From Bryoerythrophyllum caledonicum (taxonomy: Eukaryota; Streptophyta; Bryopsida; Pottiales; Pottiaceae): a stretch of 64,000 nt of DNA. The notes beneath the pieces were generated by a model, which was given only the letters and a program-made list of their open reading frames with translations, made no database searches and was not told the origin of the DNA. A program made the position numbers and the translations under genes. Positions 19,519 through 31,594 of the stretch are shown here, one piece after another. Position 1 is the stretch's first letter; each line of letters begins with the position of its first letter. The DNA lies in contig OZ020515.1 in the NCBI GenBank assembly GCA_963971425.1, forward strand, positions 37,276,371 through 37,340,370, in the 5' to 3' direction.

Positions 19519-22500
19519 CTAATCCTCTCTTCTTCCGCCCCTTCCCCTTCCACCTGACCCACCTCTGCCCCTAAACCCTCCTCCTCTGTTGCCTCCTGGA
19601 GATGACCCACCCCTGCTCTTAAACCCTCCCCTGTTACCTCCAGGCGAAGCCCCTCTCCCACCTCTGTTACCACCTGGAGATGCTCCTCTTCCTCCTCTAA
19701 AACCACCGGGAGATCCTCCTCTTCCTCCTCTGTTACCTCCTGGAGATGCTCCTCTTCCTCCTCTGTTACCACCTGGAGATGCTCCTCTTCCTCCTCTGTT
19801 ACCACCTGGAGATGCTCCACTTCCTCCTCTGTTACCACCTGGAGATCCTCCTCGTCCACCTCTGCTCTTGAACCCTCCTCTGTTACCTCCTCCATCGGCC
19901 ATGGCTTTGGAGGGCGCTTTCTGTTTCCTGGAGTCCGGTTGCTCTTGCTCCTCAGCGTCAGAATCCATCTCTGAACCGCTACCCAGAGACTGGTCGTCGT
20001 CGTCTTCATCGTCTTCGTCCATGTCATCCTCTTCTTCTTCATCAGATGAAGAGAGCGTAAGATCTTCCACAACGTCATCCTCGTCACTGCCATCTGCGTC
20101 TTGGCTGGCCTTCTTCGAGGCTTTCTTCTCAGGTTGGTCCCTGCACAGGAGAATGCACAGCTTAGTGAGCGTAAAGTATTTAGCATAATTACAATGTTCA
20201 TGCGGAGAGAGTCTTGTTACCCTGAAGCTTGCTTGGGAAGTTGTTTGGAAGGCAACCAGTCGTTGCTGAACGCCTTCTCTCCCTCCTCGACCGCCATCTC
20301 GTCGTCGTCTTCGTCTTCGCTGTCCACAACGCGCTCCTTGTCTCCTCCAACCATCACACTGCGACCACAAGAAACGAGCGCTTTAGTCTCTGACAGACTC
20401 ACGTGGGTCATTGAAGTATGAAACACGGAAAGCATCCGGTCCCGTATGAAGAACGAACCTAGACGTATGCAGGGCAGCCTGCCTCTGTGCAGCTCGTTGC
20501 CGCAAAGAAGCAGCATATTTAGACAGAGGACTAGCGCCTGCCTTCCTGTCTTCCTGAACCAAAAACAAGCGTGCTCTATGTCAATGATTACAGTTCGAAT
20601 GCATCACCAGCGAAAAAAGAAGCAGAAAACCAAGTGTGCTCAGTGGGCTCTCCCCCGACGCATTTGCACATGTCAAAACAAACTATCAGACAAGCAGGGT
20701 ATCAGACCTCTAAGAACGAGGCCGCGGCAGAGATGTCCTTCGGGGAAAATGAGACGCCATCCCGCTTCCTCCCCACGTACTCGACGTTGCGCTCAATCTG
20801 AGAAAACTAGCAACAGTCAGTCACCCAATCTATTTCACAGGATGCCATATCACTCGCCACCCATGTTCCGTATCATGGAATGCTACATCCTGCGACATTC
20901 AAGTACACTGCAGCGTGACAAAAATGCATCTCTAGTAGTAAGATCTGACCTGTTCCACCAGCTGCTTGATCAGCTTGCGAAACCTATCCACTTTCACCTC
21001 CTTCAACATGCGCCGAATCTGCACTAGCGGCACCACAGACAGCTCCGGAAAAGCGACGGAGTAACTGTTTTGAGCCAGATGCTCTGTCAGCTGCTCAATC
21101 ACTCCGGTCACGCAATCGTCCTGAAAAGCACGTGTCTTCACAGCTTGCTTAGGTACCTGCAAAAGGAAGATAATAAACTGGTATTCAGATCTCATTCTTT
21201 CTGTGACGACTAGTGATTGTAAGAATTCGCTCTCGACACTTCGACACGTTCAGCAGTAGAGAAGCTTGACTACATTTCAAATACTTCCCTACCTATTTCC
21301 GAAGAATCACCTTCAATAAAGCATATGCCTAATCGATAGTAAGTCTGAGAAAATCCTAAGCAAAAAACTGGTTCTACGTGTATTGTAAAGAGCACTGATA
21401 TCACCTTTATCATAGTTGAGAAGTCGAGTCCCTTTCCGACTCCTCCAGTAGGACTCATGTGCAGGTCTTTAAATTGTAGCATGTCCAAGAGCAGAGACGC
21501 AACTGGGACAAAGGCATCAGTGGCAGCTGAAAGCCTGTTGAGCATGCGCACGCACTGCAGACGGAGTGGGAAATACCGAGCTGTAGGCACCAACCGCGCT
21601 GCCCCATCGATGATCTGCGACAGCGGGTACACCAGTGGACGTAGCTGTTCCTTGTAGGTCGAAAGCACCCTCACCCATACATTCAAGGAATTAATATATT
21701 GCCATCTGTACACCTGCTTGAACGCCTCCTGCACAGCCCCTCCACAACCCCAACAAATCAATCACCGTGCCGTAAAAGCAAAAACCAGCAGCATTCCAAA
21801 CCTACTTACGCAACACATGAGTAACAAAAGCTCATGACGTTTTAAAAAGACGTGTAAGGTCTGTTGATCATGAAATTTACAGCATACCTTGGTTTTCATG
21901 GTCAGGGCATTGCGAAGAACGATAGCCAGCTGCCGGATGAAGATGAAGGCATTCTGGTATGAGGCTCCTGAGTCGATACCATAAATTTCTACAACACAAC
22001 TTGCCATGAAATGTATTCTCGGGAGAGATGTTGGATTGACGAATCTAGAATTGGCAACATACTCCTTGTACATTCCCTTGAGGCAGGCCTCCAAGTAATC
22101 CGATCCTAGACGCAGTGCCATTTCTCGAATGAACATAAACGACAATAAAGGAAGGGCCCCTTCGCCACTGCCCCAGAAATGCAGTGCAACCTGCACATAA
22201 AACCGATGGTAAGTTAGAATCAGGATACCATTCGCTCAAGGATATATCAGTAATCAATCCAAAATCATACCCTTCAGACAAAATCTAAAAAACTGCAGGA
22301 TCATTCAAAAGAGATTGGACTACAACCAGTGCTATATCTCAAGAGCGATACCTTCATGTATTTTCTCGCCAATATAGGGAATGCCGCCAAAAATATAACC
22401 GACGCTTTCAGCCGCCGAACAGTAAAAGCAATCATCTGATTGTCCGTCATTTGGTTCAGAATATGCAAGGCGTTTCCCAAGTATGTCTTGACGAAGGGTT

Positions 22501-24675
22501 CTAGCTTCTTCCACTTGGATAGCTTTTGAACCTCCACGGTTCCACTCTTCTTCTCACTCATTTCCGCCAAGCCAAGCATTTTCTTAAAAATCCCGTCTAT
22601 TTCAACCAGTACGTACAGCATGATCTTATTGAAGACATGACTACTGGAGATGTTGAATTTGGAGCCAAAATCCTCCGATTCTCCATCTCCATAATGGCAA
22701 GCTGTTCGAAAAGCACGCAGAAGATTCTTCAGAGCTCCAATGTGTTGCTTTTCCTTGACAGCAGTACACCAGGTTTCCACCAAAGCTGTTGACAGACTGA
22801 CAGATGTGTCGTCCTCACTAATTTTTTTCCTCTCTTCACCAGCTTCTTCGTCCATTTCTTCCTCATCTCCCTCCTCTTCCTCGTCAGATTCCTACACAAT
22901 CATCAACCTCAATAATTAAGCATAGCATGCTGCTCGGTATTCTAACTGACAGAAACTTGAAATCGGTCTCCTTCAAACAGAAACATAACACCCCCTGTGA
23001 ATTTCCTGATTTGACCACTCAAGCCACGAATCTAGGACTAACAATCGATACTGAACTTTACATTCGAGCACGAAACTCTCAAGTCAACCTAGTGCTCCAA
23101 TCAACTACTGATAGTGGAAGAAATTGGCATGTACCTCTGCATCTTCGTCATCGAATTCCAACAACTCCTTGTCATGCTCTTGCAAGAACTTATAAAACTC
23201 TGGATCCTGAAAACCATAAACCACCCAAGAAACATTTCAGATCAAGATCTTCCACAACCTAGATATGACCGATAGACTAATTGTGTGAAACGGCAAGTTC
23301 AAAACAAAAGACACCTTCAAAATTCTGCAAATGTTGCGTCCTCTTATACACATGCAAACTGATTATCAGTCAAAAAGCTAAGTGATATGTATTCAGTCTC
23401 ATTTCAAGCAATGCTTCAGAAATCTTCAGTGAGGCAATTCCAAAATCTCAGGGAAAGGCGAAGTAATCCAACCTTTTGCTGTAGACGCTCAAGCTGCTGC
23501 TTGTGCTTCGAAACCTCTGACTTCAGTACTTTGTTTTGTGAACCCAATCCTGAGCCACCTTCGTCTTCATCTTCGTCTTCGTCTTCATCATCATCCTCAT
23601 CTAGCGATTCAGGACAGCAACAAGCGATAAGCATACACATGTTGACAAATAAACAGTTTCAATCTAGAGGCGGGGCGCTCATCAGCGTGAGCACCTTCAA
23701 ATAAAATGCTGCGCTAGTAGTGTGAGGGGTATTACCCATATCAGCCTGAAGGTCAGCGATAGCCTTGTCTAACTCTTCCTCTTCATCCTCTTCCTGGAGA
23801 AAATCCAGTACGCTTTAGAAAATTCTAACCACTCGGAAAAAGGGGATAAAATCTTCGACAATTTCAATGTGGAAGAACAGTTACCCCATCAGAAAGCCCA
23901 TCATCCTCTGAAGCCGCCTCGTCTTCTTCGTCCTCTTCATCATCACTCAAATTCTCAAGAAAATCTCCTTGCATCAACTCGTCCACGCTCATATCCTGCA
24001 CCCTCCTGTGAACACAAAGGGAAGTTCAGAAAAAAGATCATCCACCATAATAAACTTATGATCATTCTACATTGCAAACCTAGCTCTAGACCTTTCCAAA
24101 TGGAGAAAATAAAGACATACTTTGGCTTTCTACCGCCTCCATTCTCCTTGCCCTGCTCAGCTTTGGCAGCAGCTTGATCCTCAGCATACCCTGTACATCA
24201 GGAAAAATTCATGTGTTGTACAATCAGAACACGCCTCTACTTGATAGCACTGTCAAGAGCTCGTGAAGTTAAAAACCAATGAAGAATGCCTTCACGTTAT
24301 GTAATCTACAATCACTCGTCACAAGCCGATTACGCACTATGATCCCGGAGGCGAAGAAATTCATATTCATGAAGCTAGACATGAAACTCGTCATCATCGC
24401 ATGAACCAAAAAAAGGTTTTCCAAAGAGAAAGAAGCCACAGCCTCTTGTCGCAAGTCAAACCGAAACCCTGAATCTCAAACCTCGAGAACATCCAGCAGC
24501 CTCTAAGAGCGCAACCCAAGGCTCCAACACCACGACCATCACCTGCAATCAGCTGCCCCGCTTTCTTCTTGCGAAGCGCATTGTTCATGGGCTTGAGCTT
24601 CCGCCTCCGCGCAATTGTGGCCCCTAAGTGCCCCTTCTTCACGAACTTCTTCACGCTCTTCACCGCCTTCCCCAT
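19519..24675 (-). CDS. NOC2: Nucleolar complex protein 2 (NOC2 / REBELOTE-like) with acidic-RGG tail
   Basis: Fourteen exons close in phase: 24675-24543, 24190-24121, 24005-23885, 23793-23736, 23600-23473, 23206-23135, 22891-22352, 22190-21888, 21728-21405, 21156-20950, 20797-20708, 20553-20459, 20358-20221 and 20140-19519, giving 966 residues. A lysine-rich N-terminus and an acidic Asp/Glu region (SVDELMQGDF, DPEFYKFLQEHDKELLEF) precede the Noc2 helical repeat domain (ALHFWGSGEGALPLLSFMFI, YKEQLRPLVYPL, YFPLRLQCVRMLNRLS). NOC2 pairs with NOC1 and NOC3 in 60S pre-ribosome maturation and export. The last exon adds about 200 residues: an acidic/Ser stretch, then a PGGNRGGRGAS-type RGG repeat ending GRGGRRED. 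Noc2 proteins normally end after the basic C-terminus, so this GAR-like tail is an unusual addition, supported by a clean reading phase. Telo boxes lie upstream, as in other ribosome-biogenesis genes. Confidence 0.93.
19560..19895 (-). repeat. In-frame minisatellite encoding RGG repeats of NOC2
   Basis: Tandem copies of about 33 bp (some 45-bp variants) encode GGNRGGRGASP units. The period is a multiple of three. On the plus strand it appears as CTCCTCTGTTACCACCTGGA-type blocks. RGG/GAR domains bind RNA, target the nucleolus and are arginine-methylated in proteins such as fibrillarin and nucleolin. Confidence 0.85.
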
Positions 24676-25160
24676 GATGCCCTACCGCAACAGTCCCTTA
24701 AACCCTAAACCCTGACTGACTCCAAAATCCTCCAAAAATTTAAGAAGAGCCTCCGGCACTGCAAGCAGAGTTAAAAACTAGGCAACGAGGCGTCGCTTAA
24801 ACCCTGAATGCAATCGCCTTAAACCCTAAACCCTTAAACCCTTGGGATCCCTTAAACCCTGACTCCAAAATCCTCCAAATTAGAGAAGAGATTTTTCAAT
24901 GTCGAATCACTACAAGAGTGAGGGATTGTGAGAGGAGGCGTGACCACCAGCAGGCGATGGCGAAGGGTGAGAGCGCTCCTGCCTGCCTGCAGAGTAAGCT
25001 CCGAGCACAGCATCAGCGGCAACGCAAGTTCACTATGAAGTGAAGCCCTAAAGTTTTCGTTTCCAAAACCGTCACTGTGCCTAAAAGTGGTGTCATCTAC
25101 AAAATTTCGTACACTTCAGTTCTAAAATCTATGAGTTCGCCACACAGTGTCGGCTTTCGG
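24676..25160 (-). promoter_or_regulatory. NOC2 promoter/leader region with multiple telo boxes
   Basis: CCCTAAA-type motifs at 24697-24714, 24797-24810, 24819-24842 and about 24850-24860, several as CTTAAACCCTAAACCC. Telo boxes are established elements of plant ribosomal-protein and ribosome-assembly promoters, which fits NOC2. No coding frame lies here. Confidence 0.6.
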
Positions 25161-25705
25161 TGCGTGGTGGTATTAGGTGTGGTGAGACTGTTGGAGAGGA
25201 AGGGGACGACAGTTCCGCAGCCTGGCTCAAACCTAACGAATCAATAGGGGACCCAAAAAGTAGGGACGCGAGGCTCATAGGTGGTCACTTTTGGAGTAAT
25301 TTGCAAATTTGGTGGACTGAGAGCTTCTCCACCGCGGACGAGGATCCCGGTAGACCTGCCCGGTTTGGGGGGTCCGGGTGGCATGACCTCTCCACCACGG
25401 GCCCGGCATATTGTTCACCGCAATATAATGTGGCGGACATTTCCAGATCAACGGGATAATCCCATTATATGGCGGCATCCCTAAAATTTTAACCAGTTGG
25501 GTTAACGAACAATAAACTGACACGTGGAGATTTTACAGTGGTTGCGGCAAGTCTCGGCGCCTTGCAAAATTCCAGTTATGCGGTGCATGAATGCACCCAC
25601 TGCGTAACCCCGGGCCCGGATTCCAGTTTCTGGCAGCGGCCAAATTTCGTTGGTTTCCAAGGCACCGAGTGGAGATGCTCTGACACTTCACTTTCCAAGG
25701 CTAGG
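25161..25705. other. Intergenic DNA, repeat-like, no gene seen
   Basis: GC-richer stretch with short frames on both strands (for example 25160-25459) that do not resemble a protein family. It may be an eroded transposon piece; no terminal structure was identified. Confidence 0.35.
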
Positions 25706-25709
25706 TTAA

Positions 25710-26272
25710 CCCTTTACGGCTGATTATCTTTTTGGCTTGCAAAAATCTACAAGAGTTCTAGATCATGCAAAACAACATTTTTGCACAGGGTACATTTCAT
25801 CACAGCCATACTTCACGGATGTCATTGTAACTCGCGGATGCTTGCACTGATTTCCATGGCGCCGGCCTCAACAGATGCCCATCTTCCTCCACCTCTTTAT
25901 CATTATTTGAGTCTTTCATGGAGGTGGCATGTAGCGTTTGCTATCGAGATTATTGTGCCGAAACGGCCTAATGTGGTCACTTGTTCTTACAGGGTTAAAT
26001 CTGGAAGGCTAATACATGGTCTCTAGGGGGGGTGAAATCACACTATAGCAATGAATGAAGAAAGTTGGCCTGGAATAGTTTAGTGACAAACCTGCGACAG
26101 GTTACAACCATTCTAATGAGACCATTAGCGTGCAAATCAGTATTGTGAATCAATGGTATTTCTGTAAAGTGGGATTGCAATGAAATGTACCTTCTTTGAA
26201 GATGATGTTCTGTATGATATATTACACTTATAGATTCTTCTTAGGCCTTGTGAGTTCTTAGGCTTTAAAGGG
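25710..26272. mobile_element. TTAA-flanked MITE-like element, CCCTTTA...TAAAGGG ends
   Basis: 563 bp flanked by TTAA at 25706-25709 and 26273-26276. The ends are CCCTTTACGGCTGA and, reversed, CCCTTTAAAGCCTAA, matching at about 12 of 15 positions. Shares terminal pattern with the elements at 1050-1850 and 44989-45897. The right-end segment (26155-26276) recurs in tandem, diverged, at 26365-26470, suggesting a nested or duplicated end. No coding capacity. Confidence 0.55.
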
Positions 26273-26276
26273 TTAA

Positions 26277-27239
26277 GTTCATTGAATCCGTGCGCTTACA
26301 ATGAATGCAATGAGAATGTGTGCTAGTCTCTGACGGACAAAATATAGTGGTGTTTACAGTGACAAATCGCAATGAAATGTGCCCTTTATGTAAATGATGT
26401 TCAACATGATCTATCACACTCATGGATTCTCCATGGCTTGGTCAACCTTTGTCGTCTTGAAAGGATTAAAGGGGGACGTTTCATAGTGAGGAGATGAGGA
26501 ATTTCAAATTTGAATCAACATTACACAATTGTTTTTCTTTGTTTGTAATATTCTTGGGCTTTGTGAAACTACAGTTTCTCTTTGATTATGAATTCTTCCA
26601 ATTTCAAAATGCATTCATGTCTTGTTATCCTAAATTTATGGTTGAACCAAAAAATTTACATTATCCATAAAATACATTCTTACCCTAAATTTGTGGTTGA
26701 ATCATAAATTATATTCATATCCATAAAATACAACTAGGAATACTTCATGGGATTTTTTTAATATACTATTTAGTTTATCAAAATGAGAGAAAAAACTTCT
26801 ATTACTGGTGATGGAAGTCAATTTAGTATACAACAATTTGAGGTATTTACAACTGAAAAGTGAAACAAGACCTTTGCAAAATTCCTTCAGGTGATAAGAA
26901 CAGATACCAAAACATTTGGTAGATGATAGAAAGTTAGTTTACATTAGTATTAAAATTACCATGAATTGTTATACTAGGGATTGGTTTTTATGCTTTTCTT
27001 TTGAAATTTGACTTTCTTCTTTAACTTGTAAAATTTGTTTTATACTTTTCCTTCAATATTATATATTAAAGTAAAAGTAATACATATACATGGGGACAAC
27101 TCCTTCTCTGTTTGGGTTATTTCTTCCCAAAAAAATGATTCTATCGCCTCTTTCTTGGATATCAGGTCTCCTCTTTCTTGGATATCAGGTCTCATCTTTT
27201 GTACTCAGACTCTCTAACTTTTGAAGGTTTTGAGTGATT
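26277..27239. other. AT-rich intergenic DNA
   Basis: Contains the diverged duplicate of the preceding element's right end (about 26365-26470) and two 18-bp direct repeats of TCTTTCTTGGATATCAGGTC near 27152-27192. No gene seen. Confidence 0.4.
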
Positions 27240-27254
27240 TTTTTTGTGAAGTGC

Positions 27255-27565
27255 TACCATCATGGCCAATGGGGGGCTTTCTAACGTCCGCCAACAAGAA
27301 AAAGGGAAGAAAAGAAAGATGAATAGGAAGTGGACGGAAGAGAGTCCGACATACCTTTTGGGTTTGGGTCTTTACGCAGATAGATATTGGGATTTTGTCC
27401 ATAAGCAATTTCAGTAGAAGCATTAGGAGGAATTCACGAGGAAGCTGAATGTTGAATATTCTAACAACATTCAACGAGAATGGACCCATTGCCTGGATAA
27501 GTATGACAATTTGAAGACTAAGTACATTGAAGAGAAAGAGAAGCAAAAAAACATATGGAGAAATA
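27255..27565 (+). pseudogene. Myb/SANT-like (trihelix) transposon protein fragment
   Basis: Plus-strand translation gives KMNRKWTEESPTYLLGLGL and, after an in-frame stop, EEFTRKLNVEYSNN, IQREWTHCLDKYDNLKTKY and IEEKEKQKNIW. The tryptophan spacing and the W..CLDKYDNLKTKY block resemble the Myb/SANT-like DNA-binding domain encoded by plant PIF/Harbinger elements and related trihelix proteins. A stop codon and the lack of flanking exons mark it as a relic. Assignment is from motif memory only. Confidence 0.5.
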
Positions 27566-28571
27566 ATCTAAACAAAGAAGAAGTTATTCCCATCCATATA
27601 GTACAAGTTTTTTGACATGTTGTCTCCAATGGAGCAAAGGTAGTTTTGACATGATATCCTATCCCTGTGCAATACCATGTCCAAGTGCAATACCCTGTCC
27701 CCCCACAATAGATCTTCCCAATACGACATCCTATAATCGCAACTTAGGATTTGAGATTTGAAGTTTTGTGCCCTTGACCTTAGTCAAGCCACATTATAAA
27801 GATTCCACTAGTCCTTTAACAACCATTGAGTCCATCACCAAAGAGCACATTTTACAATCCTGTCGAAGCTCTGATCATGCAATTTGAATTTAGTTAGTGA
27901 GCTACATGAGGAGCAATTTGAATGTTGTCAGTGAGTTTGGTATGAGGTGTGACAATTTAGGTTAGATCTATTCATATCATGATAAATAGAACAATGGAAA
28001 ATAGAAGAAAATAAACACCATGAAGAGACAACAATTGCATAACAGAGGTACTATTCTTCAAACGGTTAAGAAATCCAATCTTAAATAAAGACACAACGTA
28101 AATCACAAAATCAAAATCAAAATCAACCCCTTCATTGGCTTGGAAGAGGAGTATGCATGACGAGCACGACGAATCCACCCCACAATCAACCTCCTCGTAG
28201 AAGCCAGTTCCACGCCAGAATATGCCTCCTCTCTCCTCTCGCAGCGATCCGAAACACACAGACTTGCAAAACTAGAGCACCGATGCGAACTCACACTTGC
28301 ACCATCGCCGATTTCCTTCAACAATTTCCTCATCAAAACCACCAGAATGCTCCTTTACTCGCACCTCATCACCCTCACCTCTCACCTCCTCCTCTCGACT
28401 CTCCTAATCGTAAATCCATCAGGGTTTCGCAACGCATTCTCTCAAAGTCAAGGCCTCTTGAGAATCCGCCATGGCCTCACCACTTCGTCGCATCCAGGCG
28501 CCTCCCGTCGTCGCTGAAATTCACTGACATCTGCGCCGTGGTGACAGGCATTTCCAACTGCGAGGTTTTAG
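27566..28571. other. Intergenic DNA and leader of the small membrane-protein gene
   Basis: AT-rich to about 28100, then a C-rich stretch with frames on both strands (28157-28591 plus; 28103-28342 minus) that carry no recognisable domains and probably represent promoter or leader DNA. Confidence 0.4.
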
Positions 28572-28600
28572 GATTTAGGGTTAGGGTTTAGGGTTTAAGG
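28572..28600 (+). promoter_or_regulatory. Telo-box cluster just before the small membrane-protein gene
   Basis: Three overlapping TTTAGGG-type units end about 12 bp before the ATG at 28613, so they lie in the 5' UTR or at the transcription start. Confidence 0.6.
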
Positions 28601-28612
28601 CGATTGTTAGTG

Positions 28613-28945
28613 ATGGCGAGTGAAGAAGAAGGCGTGAGTGATGTGCTGCAGCCGAGTGGGTTTCTGGAGCGGTGCGAGCAGCAGTGGCAGAGGACGGCGG
28701 AGCACGCGCGGACGTACCCCTACGTGTGGGCCTCGTACGCGGTGACATTCGGGGGTTTGGGGATCTACGGGGCGTGGCGGTGGCGAGAGCTCCGGCGGAT
28801 CGAGAGCCAGGTGATGCAGGTGCAACGGGAGCTTCTGAAGCGCGTGCAGCAGGAGGAAGCCGCCGCTGCCAGTCAGGCGTCGAAGCAAACTCATGCCGAT
28901 GAAGTCGCCAGTTCTTCGACTGAGAAAGTTCCTTTGAAATCTTGA
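28613..28945 (+). CDS. Small single-helix membrane protein, function unknown
   Basis: A 110-residue intronless frame with GC-rich codons. Residues 1-33 are acidic and hydrophilic with a W-rich amphipathic segment (FLERCEQQWQRTAEHA). About residues 36-54 (YVWASYAVTFGGLGIYGAW) form one likely membrane helix, followed by a basic WRELRRIESQ segment that favours an internal C-terminal side. The rest is a coiled-coil-like Gln/Glu/Ala region and a Ser/Thr tail. I do not recognise a named family. The telo boxes directly upstream and the GC-rich codons relative to the flanks support it as a real gene. Confidence 0.6.
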   Translation: MASEEEGVSDVLQPSGFLERCEQQWQRTAEHARTYPYVWASYAVTFGGLGIYGAWRWRELRRIESQVMQVQRELLKRVQQEEAAAASQASKQTHADEVASSSTEKVPLKS

Positions 28946-30469
28946 TCCGGATTCAGCGTCGTAGGCACATTCTTTAGCAGCCCCTCCTTCATCGTTGAAA
29001 TAGTCATGGTTGCTTCGCTTTTAATGAAGCGTTTGAGAAGAAGCATCTATCTCTGCGGGAGATGTGAGTGCAATTTTGGAGAGTACATTTTCAAAGCGCG
29101 AATCCTTAGCATCACACTCGAGTTCATGGACTTGGAATTAGTTTCGTTTTGGTAGGAATGTGGTGTCCGGCACTTTATCATATTATCTGAGATTAGAGTC
29201 TTCATTGCTGGATTGATGACTGAAGTTCATAATGTGATTTGAAGAAGACATTGTCTCACGCTTCGTATGCTAAGAGTATGGATTCTGTTGATCCTTTGAC
29301 GTATTTTAGCTTCATTGCACCTTTTAAACTGTTTATGTTGCGTATCGTTCCTTACTGAAATACAAGTCTTGCATTTTTCATAGGGGGGACTCGGTTTTTG
29401 ATGACCAGATAAACGCGTTTCGACTGAAGTGCAGATGATCGCGGCATGACTGGAGACGAGATCAGAACTCGACATATCCAACTTAGGCAGTGGAAAGTCT
29501 AATTCCAACGTTGCTGGTGGACTGGCAACATCGACCCTTTGATGAAGACAAAAACGGTGAAGTAATGCTTGGTGAGCATTCAGCAAGTACATTTTTTCAA
29601 GCCCCAGTTCATATCATGGTTCTAGCAATAGCGAGTAGTAACCTAGAATATTGTATTAAAAAGTTGCTGAGAGAGAAGTATAATATCTATCCATGCACAG
29701 ATCTAATATAATGCCTGAGAGAGTAACAGACAAGCTAATATCATGTAACAACCTCGAGGTGGAAAAGCAGGAATCTTGAAGACATGAATGGGGAAGTAAT
29801 ATATCAAGTCGAGCTTTCATTTCTCCTCAACAACAGATGCTGCTGGAGTACAAAGCGGACTTGGAGTGAAAGAACAGAAGAGGATGGTGATCATGGAAAA
29901 TTATATGAATTATTAGCCCGCACCATCAGGAAAACTTACTCGTCATCAAGGTGAGTTCAGTAACTTCCATCGATACAAATATGCATTGGTTATCCATAAT
30001 CCCGACCAATACCATGAGTCTCTAAAAGCTAGACGTTCAAATACTGTCACAGCTGCAAACTTCATGATCCACAGAGCGTGATCCTACACAATTCTCTCTG
30101 GTGACTCTTCAAACCTGGAAAGGTCAGCATAGGTAGGGACGCTTTGGTAGATAGGCCTTGAACGAGCTCCGCTTTCGGTGTGTGCTGTGACAACCGAGGC
30201 CGGGGCGTTACTGTCACAGCCTTTGACGGCTTCACGCATCAAGATGAGGTATCAGGATCCAGTTTCTTATGACTCTGAACGAAGAAGGTATTTTCCTTAC
30301 AACTACTTTAAAATTTGATTTTCAGAGACTGGCGTGAATGAGGTGTTTATTTGTTCCTCCATTGAGCCTATGCGTATATGAAAGTAGAGAAAAGGATTTT
30401 TTTTTTTTTCCAGAATTAATGTGCCTGATTGGGTGTCTTCATCTAGAACCTTCTGGTCATGACTAACGT
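28946..30469. other. Intergenic DNA, no gene seen
   Basis: About 1.5 kb following the small gene. Short frames (29227-29592 minus, 29490-29711 plus) lack recognisable domains. A poly-T run occurs near 30397-30410. Confidence 0.4.
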
Positions 30470-30472
30470 AGG

Positions 30473-30735
30473 TTAAGGTAAACCCCCCTATGGCCTACAA
30501 GTTAAGCAATGTGCATGTCTGGAGAGCCCAAATAATAATACAGTTATCCTTCAGTTGTAGTAAATAGAATTACAATTTCAACCCAAGTGATTTTGTTTTT
30601 TTTCGATTAAATGTGAATTAATTATGAATTTTCAAAGTGGTTTGCCATGTTTAGCCTGTTATTGTCACTAGGTACCCCCCATAAGCCGACCAAAAGTAAG
30701 GAGTCGTGACCATTTGCAAACCTTAATTTTGAGAT
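30473..30735 (-). repeat. Dispersed repeat, inverted copy of the 32429-32787 family
   Basis: Read on the minus strand it matches parts of 32429-32787 and 44650-44985, including the ATTCATAACTAATTCA-like and TCGAAAAAATATGAAATCA-like segments and the terminal GGGGTTTACCTTAAC. The copy is diverged and internally shortened. Confidence 0.55.
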
Positions 30736-31594
30736 GACTAGTAGTGAATGGTTTGAAATGTGGCGGTGATGGGTTGGACTATCTTAGTGAGATAGAAAAT
30801 ATATGGGGTATTGTCCCACAACTTCTAAGAGGACCTCCACCCACCCTTCAACTTGGTAGATTGTGTGGATAGGGTCAGCGGGTCTTGCCCTAGCGGTGCT
30901 ACATAAGGAGCGGGGACCTGACTAGCGAGGCCATGGCTTGGCTCCGCCCACTCCGCTATCGTGTGGGCTACGGGTCGGGGTTGGCTGCCTTGTCTGCGTT
31001 TGTGCCCATTGGTTCCTTTTTTTAAATAAACTCTTTTCAATCTCAGCTGGTTTGTTGTGGTGTGTCGACTCAATGAGGACAAAAACATTGGATGTGGATT
31101 TTAATGTTGAGTAGGAGAGGTAGCTGCAATCCGGTGAGGCTTGTTGTGACACTCACCGGCGTAATAATTTTAACTTCATCAATTAGTGTCTTGGGGGGGT
31201 ACGAGTGGGGAAGCTCTAAGAATCTATCCAATTCAAATGGTCATTTAGTTCTTGTTACAAATTCAATGTATCTAATGTACTTACTAAGTGCACAATCCAA
31301 GCATGTTTCCATTTAGTATTTTGATCCCATTCATATATTTTCATCCAAAATATCTCATCCATGCTCAAAGATACCAATGCACTTTGAATGCAAACAATAT
31401 TCTTAACTAAAGAAGTTGCCTCAATTTATATAGCAATTTTGTATTGCTAGCGCCATTGTCACTATGGCAATGCGAAGATAAATGTTAGATAGTATATGAA
31501 AGAGAAATCTATGAGAGGAATAGATTCTAGTGAATTTCACTAAGTGATCTCGTACATTTTGCATAAACCAACGGCTAGTCTGACCTAGTCCTTA

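Noticed and set aside
19589-20188. 199-codon plus-strand Pro/Leu repeat frame
   Set aside because: Antisense shadow of the NOC2 RGG repeat; no start context or domain.
24697-24860. Interstitial telomere or chromosome end
   Set aside because: The CCCTAAA units are few, degenerate and interrupted, and sit at gene 5' ends; they fit telo-box promoter elements.
28157-28591. 144-codon plus-strand frame before the small membrane-protein gene
   Set aside because: Pro/His-rich, no domain, and overlaps telo-box leader DNA; more likely promoter or 5' UTR.
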